64,000 bases of DNA from Mucilaginibacter saanensis. Lineage in GTDB: Bacteria > Bacteroidota > Bacteroidia > Sphingobacteriales > Sphingobacteriaceae. Shown in pieces: positions 35,231 to 43,434 of this stretch. Where the stretch lies: NCBI RefSeq assembly GCF_014200575.1, contig NZ_JACHBZ010000009.1, positions 120,242-184,241 of the forward strand, given 5' to 3'. Made by a program: the position numbers and the translations under genes. Below the pieces are notes generated by a model that was given only the letters and a program-made list of their open reading frames with translations, was not told the DNA's origin and did no database searches. How positions within the stretch are numbered: the stretch's first letter is position 1; the number at the start of each line of letters is the position of its first letter.

Positions 35231-36160
35231 TTACGATAAAAAACTATCGGCTTCGCGGTAAGCCTTAATCAGGGCCAGTTCGCCTTCCTTACCCTGGCCT
35301 GCATTGCCGTGCTCCATGCCTAAAACACCTTTGTAACCTTTATTATAAATGTGTTTAAATATGTTTTTATAGTTTACTTCGCCTGTACCGGGCTCATTAC
35401 GGCCGGGGTTGTCGCCTATCTGGTAGTAGCCAATCTCGTCATATACCCAATCAAGCGTAGAGATGATATTGCCCTGGTTGCGTTGTACGTGGTACATATC
35501 ATACAAAATTTTGCATGACGGGCTGCCCACCGCTTTACAAATGGCATAACCCTGGTCGGGGGTGCGCAAAAATAAATCGGGATTATCACTCAGCGGCTCC
35601 ATCACTATAACCAGTCCGTGAGGTTCAACAATGGCTGTACCTTTTTTCATGGCTTCAATCACGTTGCCTGTTTGTATGCCAATGGGCAGGTTACGCACAA
35701 AATCGCCGGGTACCACGGTAACCAGTTTGCTGTTGATGCGTTTGGCTACTTCCACAGCCTCTTTGCAGCTGGCAATAAACTTATCAAGATAATCGGCTTT
35801 GCCCGATGCCAGCATATTGGTATTATTACCCAGGCCCGGTTGTACAAATACGCCCATGGCCATACCCAGTTTGGCCAGTGTATCACCAATTTTTTTCTGC
35901 TGATCAACAGGTCGGGCGGCCATACCATTATCCTCAATGGCCCTGAAGCCCCTGTCATAAGCAAATTTTATCTGATCAATAAAATCGGCGCCGACGTGGT
36001 TTTTAAACATACCATCATGTATGCCGTAGTTTAAATTAAAAGGCTTGTCCGAGGCGGCAACGGTGGTATCGCCGGTAAGGGAGGCGGCTTTTAAAACACC
36101 GGTTGATAATAATGATGCACCTGCAAGCACTGAGCTCTGCACAAAGTTTCTGCGTTTCAT
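35231..36160 (-). CDS. Tat-exported TIM-barrel protein, hydroxypyruvate isomerase-like
   Basis: The ATG at 36160 (MKRRNFVQSSVLAGASLLST) is chosen because it places a twin-arginine signal at the N-terminus. The 309-residue protein is a xylose isomerase-like TIM barrel: LNYGIHDGMFKNHVGADFID, VVPGDFVR, VIVMEPLSDNPDLF, CKILYDMYHVQRNQGNI and YYQIGDNPGRNEPGTGEVNY, with Glu, Asp, His and Glu metal ligands of the Hyi type. A sugar or keto-acid isomerase or epimerase role is likely. It heads the operon with the M28 peptidase. Confidence 0.9.
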   Translation of the reverse strand: MKRRNFVQSSVLAGASLLSTGVLKAASLTGDTTVAASDKPFNLNYGIHDGMFKNHVGADFIDQIKFAYDRGFRAIEDNGMAARPVDQQKKIGDTLAKLGMAMGVFVQPGLGNNTNMLASGKADYLDKFIASCKEAVEVAKRINSKLVTVVPGDFVRNLPIGIQTGNVIEAMKKGTAIVEPHGLVIVMEPLSDNPDLFLRTPDQGYAICKAVGSPSCKILYDMYHVQRNQGNIISTLDWVYDEIGYYQIGDNPGRNEPGTGEVNYKNIFKHIYNKGYKGVLGMEHGNAGQGKEGELALIKAYREADSFLS

Positions 36161-36327
36161 AGGTAAATTGGATTTGAGGTAGCAAGATAAGGTAAATAGC
36201 AATTAAAATTCAAAAAGTAAATTACAGTTTAAATTTATGCCGATGTTGATAAACCGTCATAATGACTCTTGCAATTGGTTAAAGTGCGTGTAATGGCTAA
36301 TGAAAGGACACCGCATCACGTTTTTTT

Positions 36328-36347
36328 GAAAAAAAGTAGTATATTTG
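36328..36347 (+). promoter_or_regulatory. Candidate promoter with TATATTTG box
   Basis: TATATTTG (36340-36347) matches TAnnTTTG, with a T-run and TTG upstream (36321-36328). It lies 222 bp before the next start codon, implying a leader of about 215 nt. Confidence 0.55.
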
Positions 36348-36349
36348 TA

Positions 36350-36569
36350 TTACAAACGGAAAATTTATTGCTATTTCCCTTATAGCTGCCTGCTAATCAA
36401 TTCTTGTTGATCAGGGTTCATTTTTATCCCCGCTGATACCGTTGCTGCCCGGAAATTAATTGATGATCCTCTTCATGTACTTCAAAAACCGGACGTTTGA
36501 TCCGTTGATTATGTTTTATAGGTTTTACTCAGGGGAAAGGCAAATTGTTTAACTAAATTTTTAATAAAT
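36350..36569 (+). promoter_or_regulatory. Long 5' leader of the small basic protein gene
   Basis: From the presumed transcription start to the ATG at 36570 there are about 215 bases without a gene. It contains several local pairings, for example CGGA...TCCG near 36490-36505. A 29-codon upstream frame (36463-36552, MILFMYFKNRTFDPLIMFYR at its start) ends 17 bp before the gene. Long structured leaders are typical of cold-shock genes, and the downstream gene has a known association with cold-shock genes in Bacteroidota. The regulatory role is inference. Confidence 0.4.
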
Positions 36570-36758
36570 ATGGCTAAATCGCAAGCAACCTTCATGAAAA
36601 AGCAACTCGAAAAAAACAGACAGAAAAAGAAAGAAGATAAAGAACAGCGTAAATTAGAGCGCCAGCAAAATGGTGGTGGCGGCGACCTGGAAAGCATGAT
36701 GGCTTATGTTAATGAATTTGGCGAAATTGTATCAACCCCGCCCGAAAAGAAAATATAA
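36570..36758 (+). CDS. Small conserved Lys-rich protein
   Basis: The 62-residue product begins MAKSQATFMKKQLEKNRQKK and continues with alternating Lys/Glu/Arg to residue 35, a GGGG hinge and a C-terminal MMAYVNEFGEIVSTPPEK. This shape matches a small Bacteroidota protein usually found immediately upstream of a cold-shock protein gene. No cold-shock gene follows here. The basic half may bind RNA. A hairpin (36776-36810) follows the stop. Confidence 0.85.
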   Translation: MAKSQATFMKKQLEKNRQKKKEDKEQRKLERQQNGGGGDLESMMAYVNEFGEIVSTPPEKKI

Positions 36759-36771
36759 ACTTTTCAATTAC

Positions 36772-36817
36772 AATTTATGTAGTGTAACAAATAAATGCTT
36801 ACACTACATATAAAATT
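36772..36817 (+). terminator. Hairpin after the small basic gene
   Basis: TATGTAGTGTAA (36776-36787) pairs perfectly with TTACACTACATA (36799-36810), and outer CAATTT/AAATTG bases extend the stem. There is no U-run after it, so termination strength is uncertain. Confidence 0.55.
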
Positions 36818-37018
36818 GTATCACATCTCCCCCTTATTATGGAATGCTCCTTACCTGGGCATTAGCTGCGTTTGCCCTATCAGCAGCAATATTTCAAAAT
36901 ACATATCAAATTTATTTGTACTTATTTGTAACTTATTGTAAGTCAGTTTGTAAATATCATTACAGGCAATTGAACCTTTTGCAATTTAAATTGTCATACC
37001 TCATAGAGATATTTATAA

Positions 37019-37516
37019 ATGGCTATGAAAATAAAACTATGCTTACTGCTGGTTGGGGCATTAGCTGCCTCATGCTCGGGAAACCGGAATAATAATGCAG
37101 ATGATTCTTCAAGTGCCGGCGGAAGTCATAAAGATACAGTGATTGCTAATGAAGCAGATGCTCCACCTGTAAACATGCAGTATTGTTTTTACCATACCGA
37201 CGGTACAAAGGCTCAGGATACTACCTCTGTTAATATATTGATTAATGGCGACAAGGTTACCGGAAAAATGAACTGGCAGCCAAAAGAAAAAGATAAACGC
37301 AGTGGTACGCTTACAGGCAAGCTTAATGGTAATGCTATTAAGGCGGTATGGGTATCTATGCAGGAGGGAGTAAAAGACAGCCTTGATGTGGAGTTTCAGC
37401 TCAGGGGCAATGCGCTTGCACAAAAGCCATATTTGTATAACAGCAAAACCGGCAAACAGCAAACTAATTCAAAAGCCGATTACAGCGTAATTTACAATAT
37501 GAAAAATTGTAATTAA
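37019..37516 (+). CDS. Hypothetical lipoprotein, 165 aa
   Basis: The start is the ATG at 37019, or the ATG two codons later; both give a lipobox (LLLVGALAASC) with Cys at 19 or 17. After a Ser/Asn/Asp-rich linker (about 20-45) there is a beta-rich domain (NILINGDKVTGKMNWQPKEK, GTLTGKLNGNAIKAVW) resembling small copper-resistance or NlpE-like lipoproteins, but the similarity is only by shape. It ends SVIYNMKNCN. Confidence 0.75.
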   Translation: MAMKIKLCLLLVGALAASCSGNRNNNADDSSSAGGSHKDTVIANEADAPPVNMQYCFYHTDGTKAQDTTSVNILINGDKVTGKMNWQPKEKDKRSGTLTGKLNGNAIKAVWVSMQEGVKDSLDVEFQLRGNALAQKPYLYNSKTGKQQTNSKADYSVIYNMKNCN

Positions 37517-37570
37517 TTGAGTCTAATTATTACATTAGTAACTTAAAACATAAACCGCTGATAATTTAAT

Positions 37571-37768
37571 ATGAAGAAAAGAGAAACCAGTATATTGTAC
37601 CTTGTATTGGGTTTATATACCCTGATGATCAGCTGGTACTATAACCACTCGCTGATATTGTTGCTTATTCACTATTTGTTTTGGCCGGTATACCTGGTAT
37701 ACGAGCTATTGATAGGTCACCTGGCCAACGGCATGTGGAAAACAATCCCGCTATCGTATTTTAATTAA
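37571..37768 (+). CDS. Small membrane protein, 65 aa
   Basis: The protein begins MKKRETSILYLVLGLYTLMI and is almost wholly hydrophobic, with two spans (8-24 and 28-50) and a C-terminal NGMWKTIPLSYFN. It lies 54 bp after the lipoprotein gene and is closed by a strong terminator, which supports a real transcription unit. No family is recognised. Confidence 0.65.
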   Translation: MKKRETSILYLVLGLYTLMISWYYNHSLILLLIHYLFWPVYLVYELLIGHLANGMWKTIPLSYFN

Positions 37769-37791
37769 GTAAACATTTTATAATGTTAAAG

Positions 37792-37826
37792 AAAGCGCCC
37801 GGCTGTAAAGTCGGGCGCTTTTTTTA
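37792..37826 (+). terminator. Intrinsic terminator
   Basis: AAAGCGCCCG (37792-37801) and CGGGCGCTTT (37812-37821) form a perfect stem followed by TTTTTAT, 24 bp after the stop codon. Confidence 0.92.
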
Positions 37827-38094
37827 TGCTCCGTTTTTTTGTTCAAATTATAGCTGAAACAGTTTAAAATACGTGAGCGGCTCAAGTAATTACCACATAG
37901 GGCAGGCGTTTAATTACGCGGCAAAATATCAGTAAATGTGCGTTTGCAATAGCGTATTGGCACTTCCCAGAGTTTTATTGTCTATACCCACCTTTGAATC
38001 ACAGATCGGCGCCGGCTTATCTAACCAATTGAAACATGAACGGCGCACTGTGTAAAAAAAATCAATCATGTATAAACAATTATCAATTATTTCT
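37827..38094. other. Intergenic region upstream of the collagen-like gene
   Basis: No gene is seen. A CACCTTTG sequence (about 37989-37996) resembles a -7 box and lies about 100 bp before the start codon. Confidence 0.5.
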
Positions 38095-39027
38095 ATGAAA
38101 AAGTTAAACTATGTAGCTGTATTACTGATGGCATCGGTGTTGTTAATCGCGTCGTGCAAAAAGGGGGATGACGGTGCTGCTGGCCCGGCAGGTGCTGCCG
38201 GCGCAACAGGAGCACAAGGCGCAGTTGGCCCGGCAGGCCCCAAAGGTGCCGATGGTACCGACGGAAGTGTTATTTACAGTGGCAACACTGCGCCAGTAAC
38301 AACAACAGGCGTAGCGGGTGATTTTTACCTCAACACCGCAAACGGACTTTTATATGGCCCAAAAACAGCAGCAGGCTGGGGTACAGGGTTTTCATTGAAA
38401 GGTCCTGCCGGGGCAACTGGGGCTACTGGCGCAACCGGGGCTACCGGAGCTGCGGGTACTAAAACATTAAGTGGTTCTGGTGCACCGGTGGCCAGCCTGG
38501 GTAACGTGGGCGATTTTTATCTTGATAAAAACAGTTATTTCCTTTACGGTCCTAAAATAGCTTCGGGATGGGGTGCCGCGGTAAATTTACAAGGTCCTGC
38601 CGGTCCGGCTGGCCCTGCTGGCACAGCCAATGTAATTTACTCGGGCTGGGCTTACGCTACAAACTTCAGAGATACCACGGTTGATAACAGCGCGTTAAAA
38701 GCAGGCGACCTGGCGGCTCCTAAGCTTACGAACGCGATACTGAATAGCGGTAGTATGATGGTGTATTTTACTTACGGCGGCGGCGTGCTGGCGTTACCTT
38801 ATGTTAGCAACGCATGCGGTAAAGAAAATACAATAAGTTTCTTTCCCAGTTTGGGCCACTTTGTAATTACACGTTTTACTGCCGATAATTCAAATTCAAT
38901 TGCGCTGTCAACCTTGTTGCAGTACCGTTATGTGATTATTCCGGGCGGTATCACTGCGGCGGTGGCCAATCATGTGAATATTAACGATTATGAAACAGTG
39001 CGTAAGTTTTATCGTATTGCCGATTGA
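38095..39027 (+). CDS. Collagen-like lipoprotein
   Basis: The ATG at 38095 (MKKLNYVAVLLMASVLLIAS, then C) gives a lipoprotein with acylated Cys at 21. Three Gly-x-x collagen-like blocks follow (about residues 27-57, about 103-123 and about 175-188). They are separated by two copies of a module with the pattern G-x-x-G-D-F-Y-L...YGPK.A.GWG (VAGDFYLNTANGLLYGPK and VGDFYLDKNSYFLYGPK). The final about 120 residues form a separate C-terminal domain ending RKFYRIAD. Triple-helix repeats suggest a trimeric surface or periplasmic rod. The family is common in soil Bacteroidota and of unknown function. Confidence 0.88.
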   Translation: MKKLNYVAVLLMASVLLIASCKKGDDGAAGPAGAAGATGAQGAVGPAGPKGADGTDGSVIYSGNTAPVTTTGVAGDFYLNTANGLLYGPKTAAGWGTGFSLKGPAGATGATGATGATGAAGTKTLSGSGAPVASLGNVGDFYLDKNSYFLYGPKIASGWGAAVNLQGPAGPAGPAGTANVIYSGWAYATNFRDTTVDNSALKAGDLAAPKLTNAILNSGSMMVYFTYGGGVLALPYVSNACGKENTISFFPSLGHFVITRFTADNSNSIALSTLLQYRYVIIPGGITAAVANHVNINDYETVRKFYRIAD

Positions 39028-39060
39028 TTGAGGTTCAATCATTAAGAAGGTAATCATAAA

Positions 39061-39090
39061 ATAAGGGGCAGTAATTTTACTGCCCCTTAT
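39061..39090. terminator. Bidirectional hairpin
   Basis: ATAAGGGGCAGTA (39061-39073) and TACTGCCCCTTAT (39078-39090) are perfect inverted copies with a 4-nt loop, placed between two converging genes. The U-runs are weak. Confidence 0.75.
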
Positions 39091-39116
39091 TGGTGTTATA
39101 TAGCCTGGTGTGGCTG

Positions 39117-39446
39117 TTAAATCTTTTCAACAACAACGGCGGTGCCGTAGGCCAGTACTTCGGTTATGCCTTGCATAACCTCGTTAGCATCGTAACGCAT
39201 GTTGATAATACCATTTGCACCGATAGCCTGCGCGTGCTGAATTAAAAGCTGATAAGCCTCTTCGCGCGCGTTTTCGCAAAGCTCAACATAAATAGATAAC
39301 CGGCCGCCAAAAAGTGATTGAAAGCCACCGGCAATATTGCCAAGGGCGCTTCGGCTGCGAACGGTAATGCCACGTACAATGCCTAAATGTTTAACCACGC
39401 GGTAACCCTCTAAAGCTGTACTTGTTGTAATAAGTGAAGTGTCCAT
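39117..39446 (-). CDS. YbjQ/UPF0145-family protein
   Basis: The ATG at 39446 (MDTSLITTSTALEGYRVVKH) is preferred; upstream codons in frame lack a start context. The 109-residue protein has the family signature LEGYRVVKHLGIVRGITVRS, FQSLFGGRLSIYVELCENAR and ANGIINMRYDANEVM. It forms homopentamers in relatives, and the name heavy-metal-binding is only a database label. Confidence 0.92.
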   Translation of the reverse strand: MDTSLITTSTALEGYRVVKHLGIVRGITVRSRSALGNIAGGFQSLFGGRLSIYVELCENAREEAYQLLIQHAQAIGANGIINMRYDANEVMQGITEVLAYGTAVVVEKI

Positions 39447-39641
39447 CTGTTTTTTAATTATTGGTAGTGATATTGAATTACCCCGCACAAGTGCGAGGTA
39501 TTTATAATTAGATGCTTCAATATATTAATAATTACACATAGTGCCTTTTTTATTTACAACTAACAGTAATGCTTATAAGTAAATAAGGCGATACGCAGGC
39601 ATACCTGTAGCTTTATACGGCAAAACGGGCCGTAAAAATGC

Positions 39642-39923
39642 TTATCTGTACTTACACAGGTATGAGCTTTGCACGCTGGTTTTTACCTGGAATGAGGTGC
39701 CTGCTTCAACTTCAAATGTTTGTCCGCCGGTAAAGGTTTTCCAGTTTTGCTCGCCTGGCAGCAATGCTTCCAGTGCACCTTCAATAACGGTCATGGTTTC
39801 ATGGCTTGATGTGCCAAATTCATACGTTCCTTTTTCAATAACACCAATGGTACTGCGACCTTCTGACGTGTTGTAGGCCAGTGATTTAACAGCGCCTTCA
39901 AAATATTCGTTTACGTTAATCAT
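39642..39923 (-). CDS. ppnP: Pyrimidine/purine nucleoside phosphorylase PpnP
   Basis: This 93-residue single-domain cupin begins MINVNEYFEGAVKSLAYNTS and has the family core STIGVIEKGTYEFGTSSHET, EALLPGEQNWKTFTGGQTFE and SFQVKTSVQSSYLCKYR in order. PpnP phosphorolyses several nucleosides with phosphate to give ribose-1-phosphate and a base. The length equals that of E. coli PpnP. It is alone. Confidence 0.94.
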   Translation of the reverse strand: MINVNEYFEGAVKSLAYNTSEGRSTIGVIEKGTYEFGTSSHETMTVIEGALEALLPGEQNWKTFTGGQTFEVEAGTSFQVKTSVQSSYLCKYR

Positions 39924-40089
39924 GCTTAGTAATTTTGGGGCCTAATATGCTTAAATAAAATCATTTGTTTAATAAACATAGTGCAGATATTACGTAGCCG
40001 CTAAATGTAGAATGTTAAAATATGTGAAAAAATTAACTTTGGTTGTAATTATTACTTCGTAAAGAGCGTTATTTGCATAAAATTTATAT

Positions 40090-40656
40090 ATGAAGAAAAC
40101 TCAACTAATTATGCTGTTGCTTTTATCAGCTATATGTATCCAAAGCTGTAAAAAGGACGCAAGTACTTCTGCCTCTACAGTTTCCGATAAAATACTTTCA
40201 GCAAATATTAATGGTACAGCATGGAATCCAGATACCGTAAGTGCCAAAATTACTTATAACGCAGCTGCCAAAACCAAGGCTTTTACTATTGTTGGCACAG
40301 CCGATCAGCAAAGAATAAGCATTAGTGTAACGGTACCTAACAGTGCAAATACCCAGGATTTTGGCTTGGCCACCTATAAAGTTGATGCAACAAACAATGT
40401 GGTATTAAACTATTATACCCAGCAATTAATCACTGGCGGTACGTATGATTTTGTTCAGGTTGGGGTTGTTGAGCCCGGTTCTGGTTCGGTTACCGTAACT
40501 GCAATTGATACCACCAAAAAAGTGATAACCGGTACTTACTCGTTTACCGCTAAAAAGGTAAATTATGATACCGATGGTAACATCGAATCGATAGAAATAC
40601 AGCAGATTTTATTAGGTACGTTCACCAACTCGCCTTATACTTTTGAAAGTAACTAA
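40090..40656 (+). CDS. DUF6252-type lipoprotein
   Basis: The 188-residue product has a lipoprotein signal (MKKTQLIMLLLLSAICIQSC, acylated Cys 20) followed by K-K-D. The mature domain begins with ILSANINGTAWNPDTVSAKI, the segment that defines the DUF6252 group, and is mostly beta strands (SVTVTAIDTTKKVITGTYSF). Such proteins occur in many copies in Bacteroidota genomes and have no known function. Confidence 0.85.
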   Translation: MKKTQLIMLLLLSAICIQSCKKDASTSASTVSDKILSANINGTAWNPDTVSAKITYNAAAKTKAFTIVGTADQQRISISVTVPNSANTQDFGLATYKVDATNNVVLNYYTQQLITGGTYDFVQVGVVEPGSGSVTVTAIDTTKKVITGTYSFTAKKVNYDTDGNIESIEIQQILLGTFTNSPYTFESN

Positions 40657-40766
40657 TGGGTAGTTAGCTATCTGTAAAGCATTCAGGTTGAATCAAAATA
40701 AATATTTTTAGGTGATGCTATCAACATTACCGACATTGAAAGGCAAAACTTTTCTTCAAACATATT

Positions 40767-40801
40767 AAAGGCTCCGGATGTACATCCGGAGCCTTTTTGT
40801 T
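40767..40801 (+). terminator. Intrinsic terminator
   Basis: AAAGGCTCCGGATG and CATCCGGAGCCTTT (40767-40796, 2-nt spacer) form a strong stem followed by TTG and T-rich sequence. It lies between converging genes. Confidence 0.9.
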
Positions 40802-40826
40802 TAACATTCTATTATTATAAGCCTTA

Positions 40827-41198
40827 TTACTGAACAGGGCGCGTTGGCGTTGTAGGACTTGGGGTAGGGTTTGGTGTTGGGCTCGGTGCTGGTACAGGCG
40901 CTGGCGTAGGGGTTGTAGGATCAGTAGGCGTAGGTGTTGTTGGCATTGGGGTAGGAGAAGGGTTTGGCGCCGGATTTGTCGGATCAGTTGGTACAGGTGT
41001 AGGAACCGGAGGTGGTGTTGGCGTTTTAGGGGCTTTTTTATTCTTCTTTTTAGCCGGAACGGTATCTGTAACCATAACCGTTTTTTTATTTAATCCATTA
41101 GCCTTTCGCAGGCCCTCAGCTTTGTGATTGCTTGCAAAAACAAACGAGCCAACAAATGTTATAGCGATAGCCGCAGCCGTTATTCTTAAATTTTTCAT
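40827..41198 (-). CDS. Exported Pro/Thr-rich protein
   Basis: The 123-residue product has a signal peptide (1-22, FVGSFVFA). Residues 23-60 contain a Lys-rich stretch (PAKKKNKKAPKTPTPPP). The rest, about 65 residues, consists only of Pro, Thr, Val, Ala, Asn, Asp, Ser and Met in P-x repeats (PTPVPTDPTNPAPNPSPTPM is one part) and ends RPVQ. It is probably an extended periplasmic or surface segment. Because the sequence is low complexity, it resembles many unrelated proteins. It is alone. Confidence 0.72.
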   Translation of the reverse strand: MKNLRITAAAIAITFVGSFVFASNHKAEGLRKANGLNKKTVMVTDTVPAKKKNKKAPKTPTPPPVPTPVPTDPTNPAPNPSPTPMPTTPTPTDPTTPTPAPVPAPSPTPNPTPSPTTPTRPVQ

Positions 41199-41328
41199 AA
41201 CATTTTTCTTTGAGTGTTTTAAAATTTAACTATAATGATAACAAGGGGAACGGCCGCATTGTTTTTATAAAATGAAAACCGTAAACTTTTCCAAACAAAT
41301 AGCAGTTATAAGCATTTGGTTTTATGGT

Positions 41329-42264
41329 ATGGCATCATCAAATAAATCAATTTATAGTGCATTGGCGGCAAACCTGCTTATTGCAATTACCAAATTTATT
41401 GCGGGTGTTGTAAGCAACAGCGCTGCGATGATTGCCGAGGGCGTACACTCTGTGGTTGATACGGCAAACCAGTTACTGTTATTATTAGGGTTGCATCAAA
41501 GCAAAAAAAAACCAGATAGCAGGCATCCTTTTGGATACGGCAAAGAGTTATATTTTTATTCGTTCATTGTATCCATACTCATTTTTGGTTTAGGGGGCGG
41601 GGTGTCTATTTACCAGGGTATTACCCATATTTTGCATCCGGATGTGCCAGGTAACCCTACCTGGAGTTATGTAGTATTATGTTCATCGGTTGTTTTTGAA
41701 GGGGCGTCGTTCATCATATCGGCCCGGGAGTTTAACAAACTGCGCGGCGACCAAACCTGGTGGCAGGCCATCACCAATAGCAAAGATCCATCTACCTTTT
41801 TGGTGTTGTTTGAAGATGGTGCCGCAGTAATTGGTTTATTTATAGTAATGATATGTTTATTTCTGGGGCACAGGTATCATCTGGATTATTTGGACGGTGT
41901 GGCCTCGCTGCTGGTAGGTTTACTGCTTATTTTTGTATCTGTAATATTGGCGCGTGAAAGCCGGAGCCTGCTGATGGGCGAGGGAATAAGTAAACAAACC
42001 AAGGTAAAAATAACCGAAATTGTTGAACAGGATACCGACGTTTTAAAGCTGATGCATATCCTGTCAACCTACCAGTCGCCAAGTGAGATTCTGCTGATGC
42101 TCATCGTAGCCTTTAAGCCCAACCTGAATACCGAGCAGATCAACGAAGCCATCTCCCGTATCCGTAACCTGATTAAAGACGAATACAGCCTGATTCATTT
42201 TGTGATAATTCAGCCAGAGATCTATATGGATAAGGTAAATCCCAATGTGCAAACGTATATTTAG
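41329..42264 (+). CDS. Cation diffusion facilitator transporter
   Basis: The ATG at 41329 (MASSNKSIYSALAANLLIAI) is preferred; the frame is open 57 bases further upstream. The 311-residue protein has six spans and the CDF metal site in helix 2 (AEGVHSVVDTANQLLLLLGL) with HPFGYGKELYFYSF after it. A second acidic site, YLDGVASLLVGLLLIF, lies in helix 5, and there is a short cytoplasmic C-terminal domain (SPSEILLMLIVAFKPNLNTE). It should export Zn2+, Fe2+ or a similar divalent ion by proton antiport; the ion is not determined. Confidence 0.94.
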   Translation: MASSNKSIYSALAANLLIAITKFIAGVVSNSAAMIAEGVHSVVDTANQLLLLLGLHQSKKKPDSRHPFGYGKELYFYSFIVSILIFGLGGGVSIYQGITHILHPDVPGNPTWSYVVLCSSVVFEGASFIISAREFNKLRGDQTWWQAITNSKDPSTFLVLFEDGAAVIGLFIVMICLFLGHRYHLDYLDGVASLLVGLLLIFVSVILARESRSLLMGEGISKQTKVKITEIVEQDTDVLKLMHILSTYQSPSEILLMLIVAFKPNLNTEQINEAISRIRNLIKDEYSLIHFVIIQPEIYMDKVNPNVQTYI

Positions 42265-42359
42265 CATAGTGAAGCTGGGGAGCCAAGATGTTACCTTTGA
42301 AATAGTTTGTCATATTTTCCAAAAAATATCCTTATACTGCATTACTAAACTTTATTAAA

Positions 42360-42851
42360 ATGTATATCAATCAGCGTAAATCTCTTCAGCAAAATCCTAA
42401 AACCTTTTTAAAAACAATGAACATTATTCATGTTGCGTTATTTGGCGGACAGGTAACGTTCGCAATAATAACTTTCAGCTTAAATAAGCAACAGCTGTTA
42501 TTTAGCATAAAAAATACAGGTGATGTTTTCTTTTTTATAGCTCCGGGACTGGCCGTTTTTTCTTTTGTGGTAAGCATTTTTTTGTTCAAAAAACTTGTAT
42601 CTGAATCATTGAATAAAAACACATTGTCGGAAAAATTAACGGGCTATCAATCGGCTGTTATCGTAAGATCGGCTTTGTTAGAGGGGGCGTCTTTGTTTGG
42701 GATAGTAGTATTTATGTTAACATCCAACTTGTTTTATCTTTTTATATCTACTGTAATCATGTTATATTTTTTAACCCTACGCCCAACGGCAGACAAAACC
42801 GCAAGTGACCTGCAACTTACTTATGATGAAAAAGCGGAACTTGAAGCGTAG
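42360..42851 (+). CDS. Hypothetical membrane protein, 163 aa
   Basis: The protein starts MYINQRKSLQQNPKTFLKTM and has four hydrophobic segments (about 22-42, 56-78, 100-122 and 124-142, the last including LFISTVIMLYFLTLRPTADK). A Glu-Gly motif in LLEGASLFGIVVFML is often seen in this group of small Bacteroidota membrane proteins. It lies 19 bp upstream of the acetyltransferase gene. The role is unknown. Confidence 0.8.
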   Translation: MYINQRKSLQQNPKTFLKTMNIIHVALFGGQVTFAIITFSLNKQQLLFSIKNTGDVFFFIAPGLAVFSFVVSIFLFKKLVSESLNKNTLSEKLTGYQSAVIVRSALLEGASLFGIVVFMLTSNLFYLFISTVIMLYFLTLRPTADKTASDLQLTYDEKAELEA

Positions 42852-42870
42852 ATAATAAACTCAAACATCG

Positions 42871-43428
42871 ATGACAAAAACAGAACTACAAAAAATGATA
42901 GCCGGCGAATTATATGATGCCGGTGATCCAGAACTGGTATCCGGACGTTCAAAGGCGCGTGCATTATTTACGCAATATAATGCTTTGAGTTATGACGACA
43001 AGGACGCAAAAAAGGCCATTCTAAGACAGTTGCTGGGTGGTTTTGAAAATAACATAGATATACAATCGCCTTTTTACTGTGATTACGGTTTTAATATTTT
43101 TGCAGGCGATAATTTATTCCTGAACTTTAACTGCATTATATTGGATTGTGCTCCGGTTACATTTGGCAACAACGTTTTCCTGGCGCCTAATGTACAGTTG
43201 TACACTGCCTATCACCCTATAATAGCTGCCGAACGCATTAAAGGGCCTGAGTATGCTGCGCCTATCACCATCGGCAATAATGTATGGCTTGGAGGCGGTG
43301 TAATTGTATGCCCCGGTGTAACCATTGGCGATAACACAACCATAGGGGCCGGGAGTGTGGTTACTAAGGATATCCCCGCAAATGTAGTAGCCGTAGGTAA
43401 TCCCTGCCAGGTAATCAAAAAACTATAG
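42871..43428 (+). CDS. Sugar O-acetyltransferase (maltose/galactoside type)
   Basis: This 185-residue left-handed beta-helix enzyme begins with the Mac-type region MIAGELYDAGDPELVSGRSK and AKKAILRQLLGG. The hexapeptide coils include IQSPFYCDYGFNIFAGDNLF and catalytic His in YTAYHPI; GNNVWLGGGVIVCPGVTIGD closes the acetyl-CoA site. It transfers acetyl to hexose or galactoside hydroxyls. The length is usual. Confidence 0.95.
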   Translation: MTKTELQKMIAGELYDAGDPELVSGRSKARALFTQYNALSYDDKDAKKAILRQLLGGFENNIDIQSPFYCDYGFNIFAGDNLFLNFNCIILDCAPVTFGNNVFLAPNVQLYTAYHPIIAAERIKGPEYAAPITIGNNVWLGGGVIVCPGVTIGDNTTIGAGSVVTKDIPANVVAVGNPCQVIKKL

Positions 43429-43434
43429 CCCGGA

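Noticed and set aside
36844..37092. 82-residue frame before the small lipoprotein
   Set aside because: It overlaps the lipoprotein start in another frame and encodes unstructured hydrophobic sequence.
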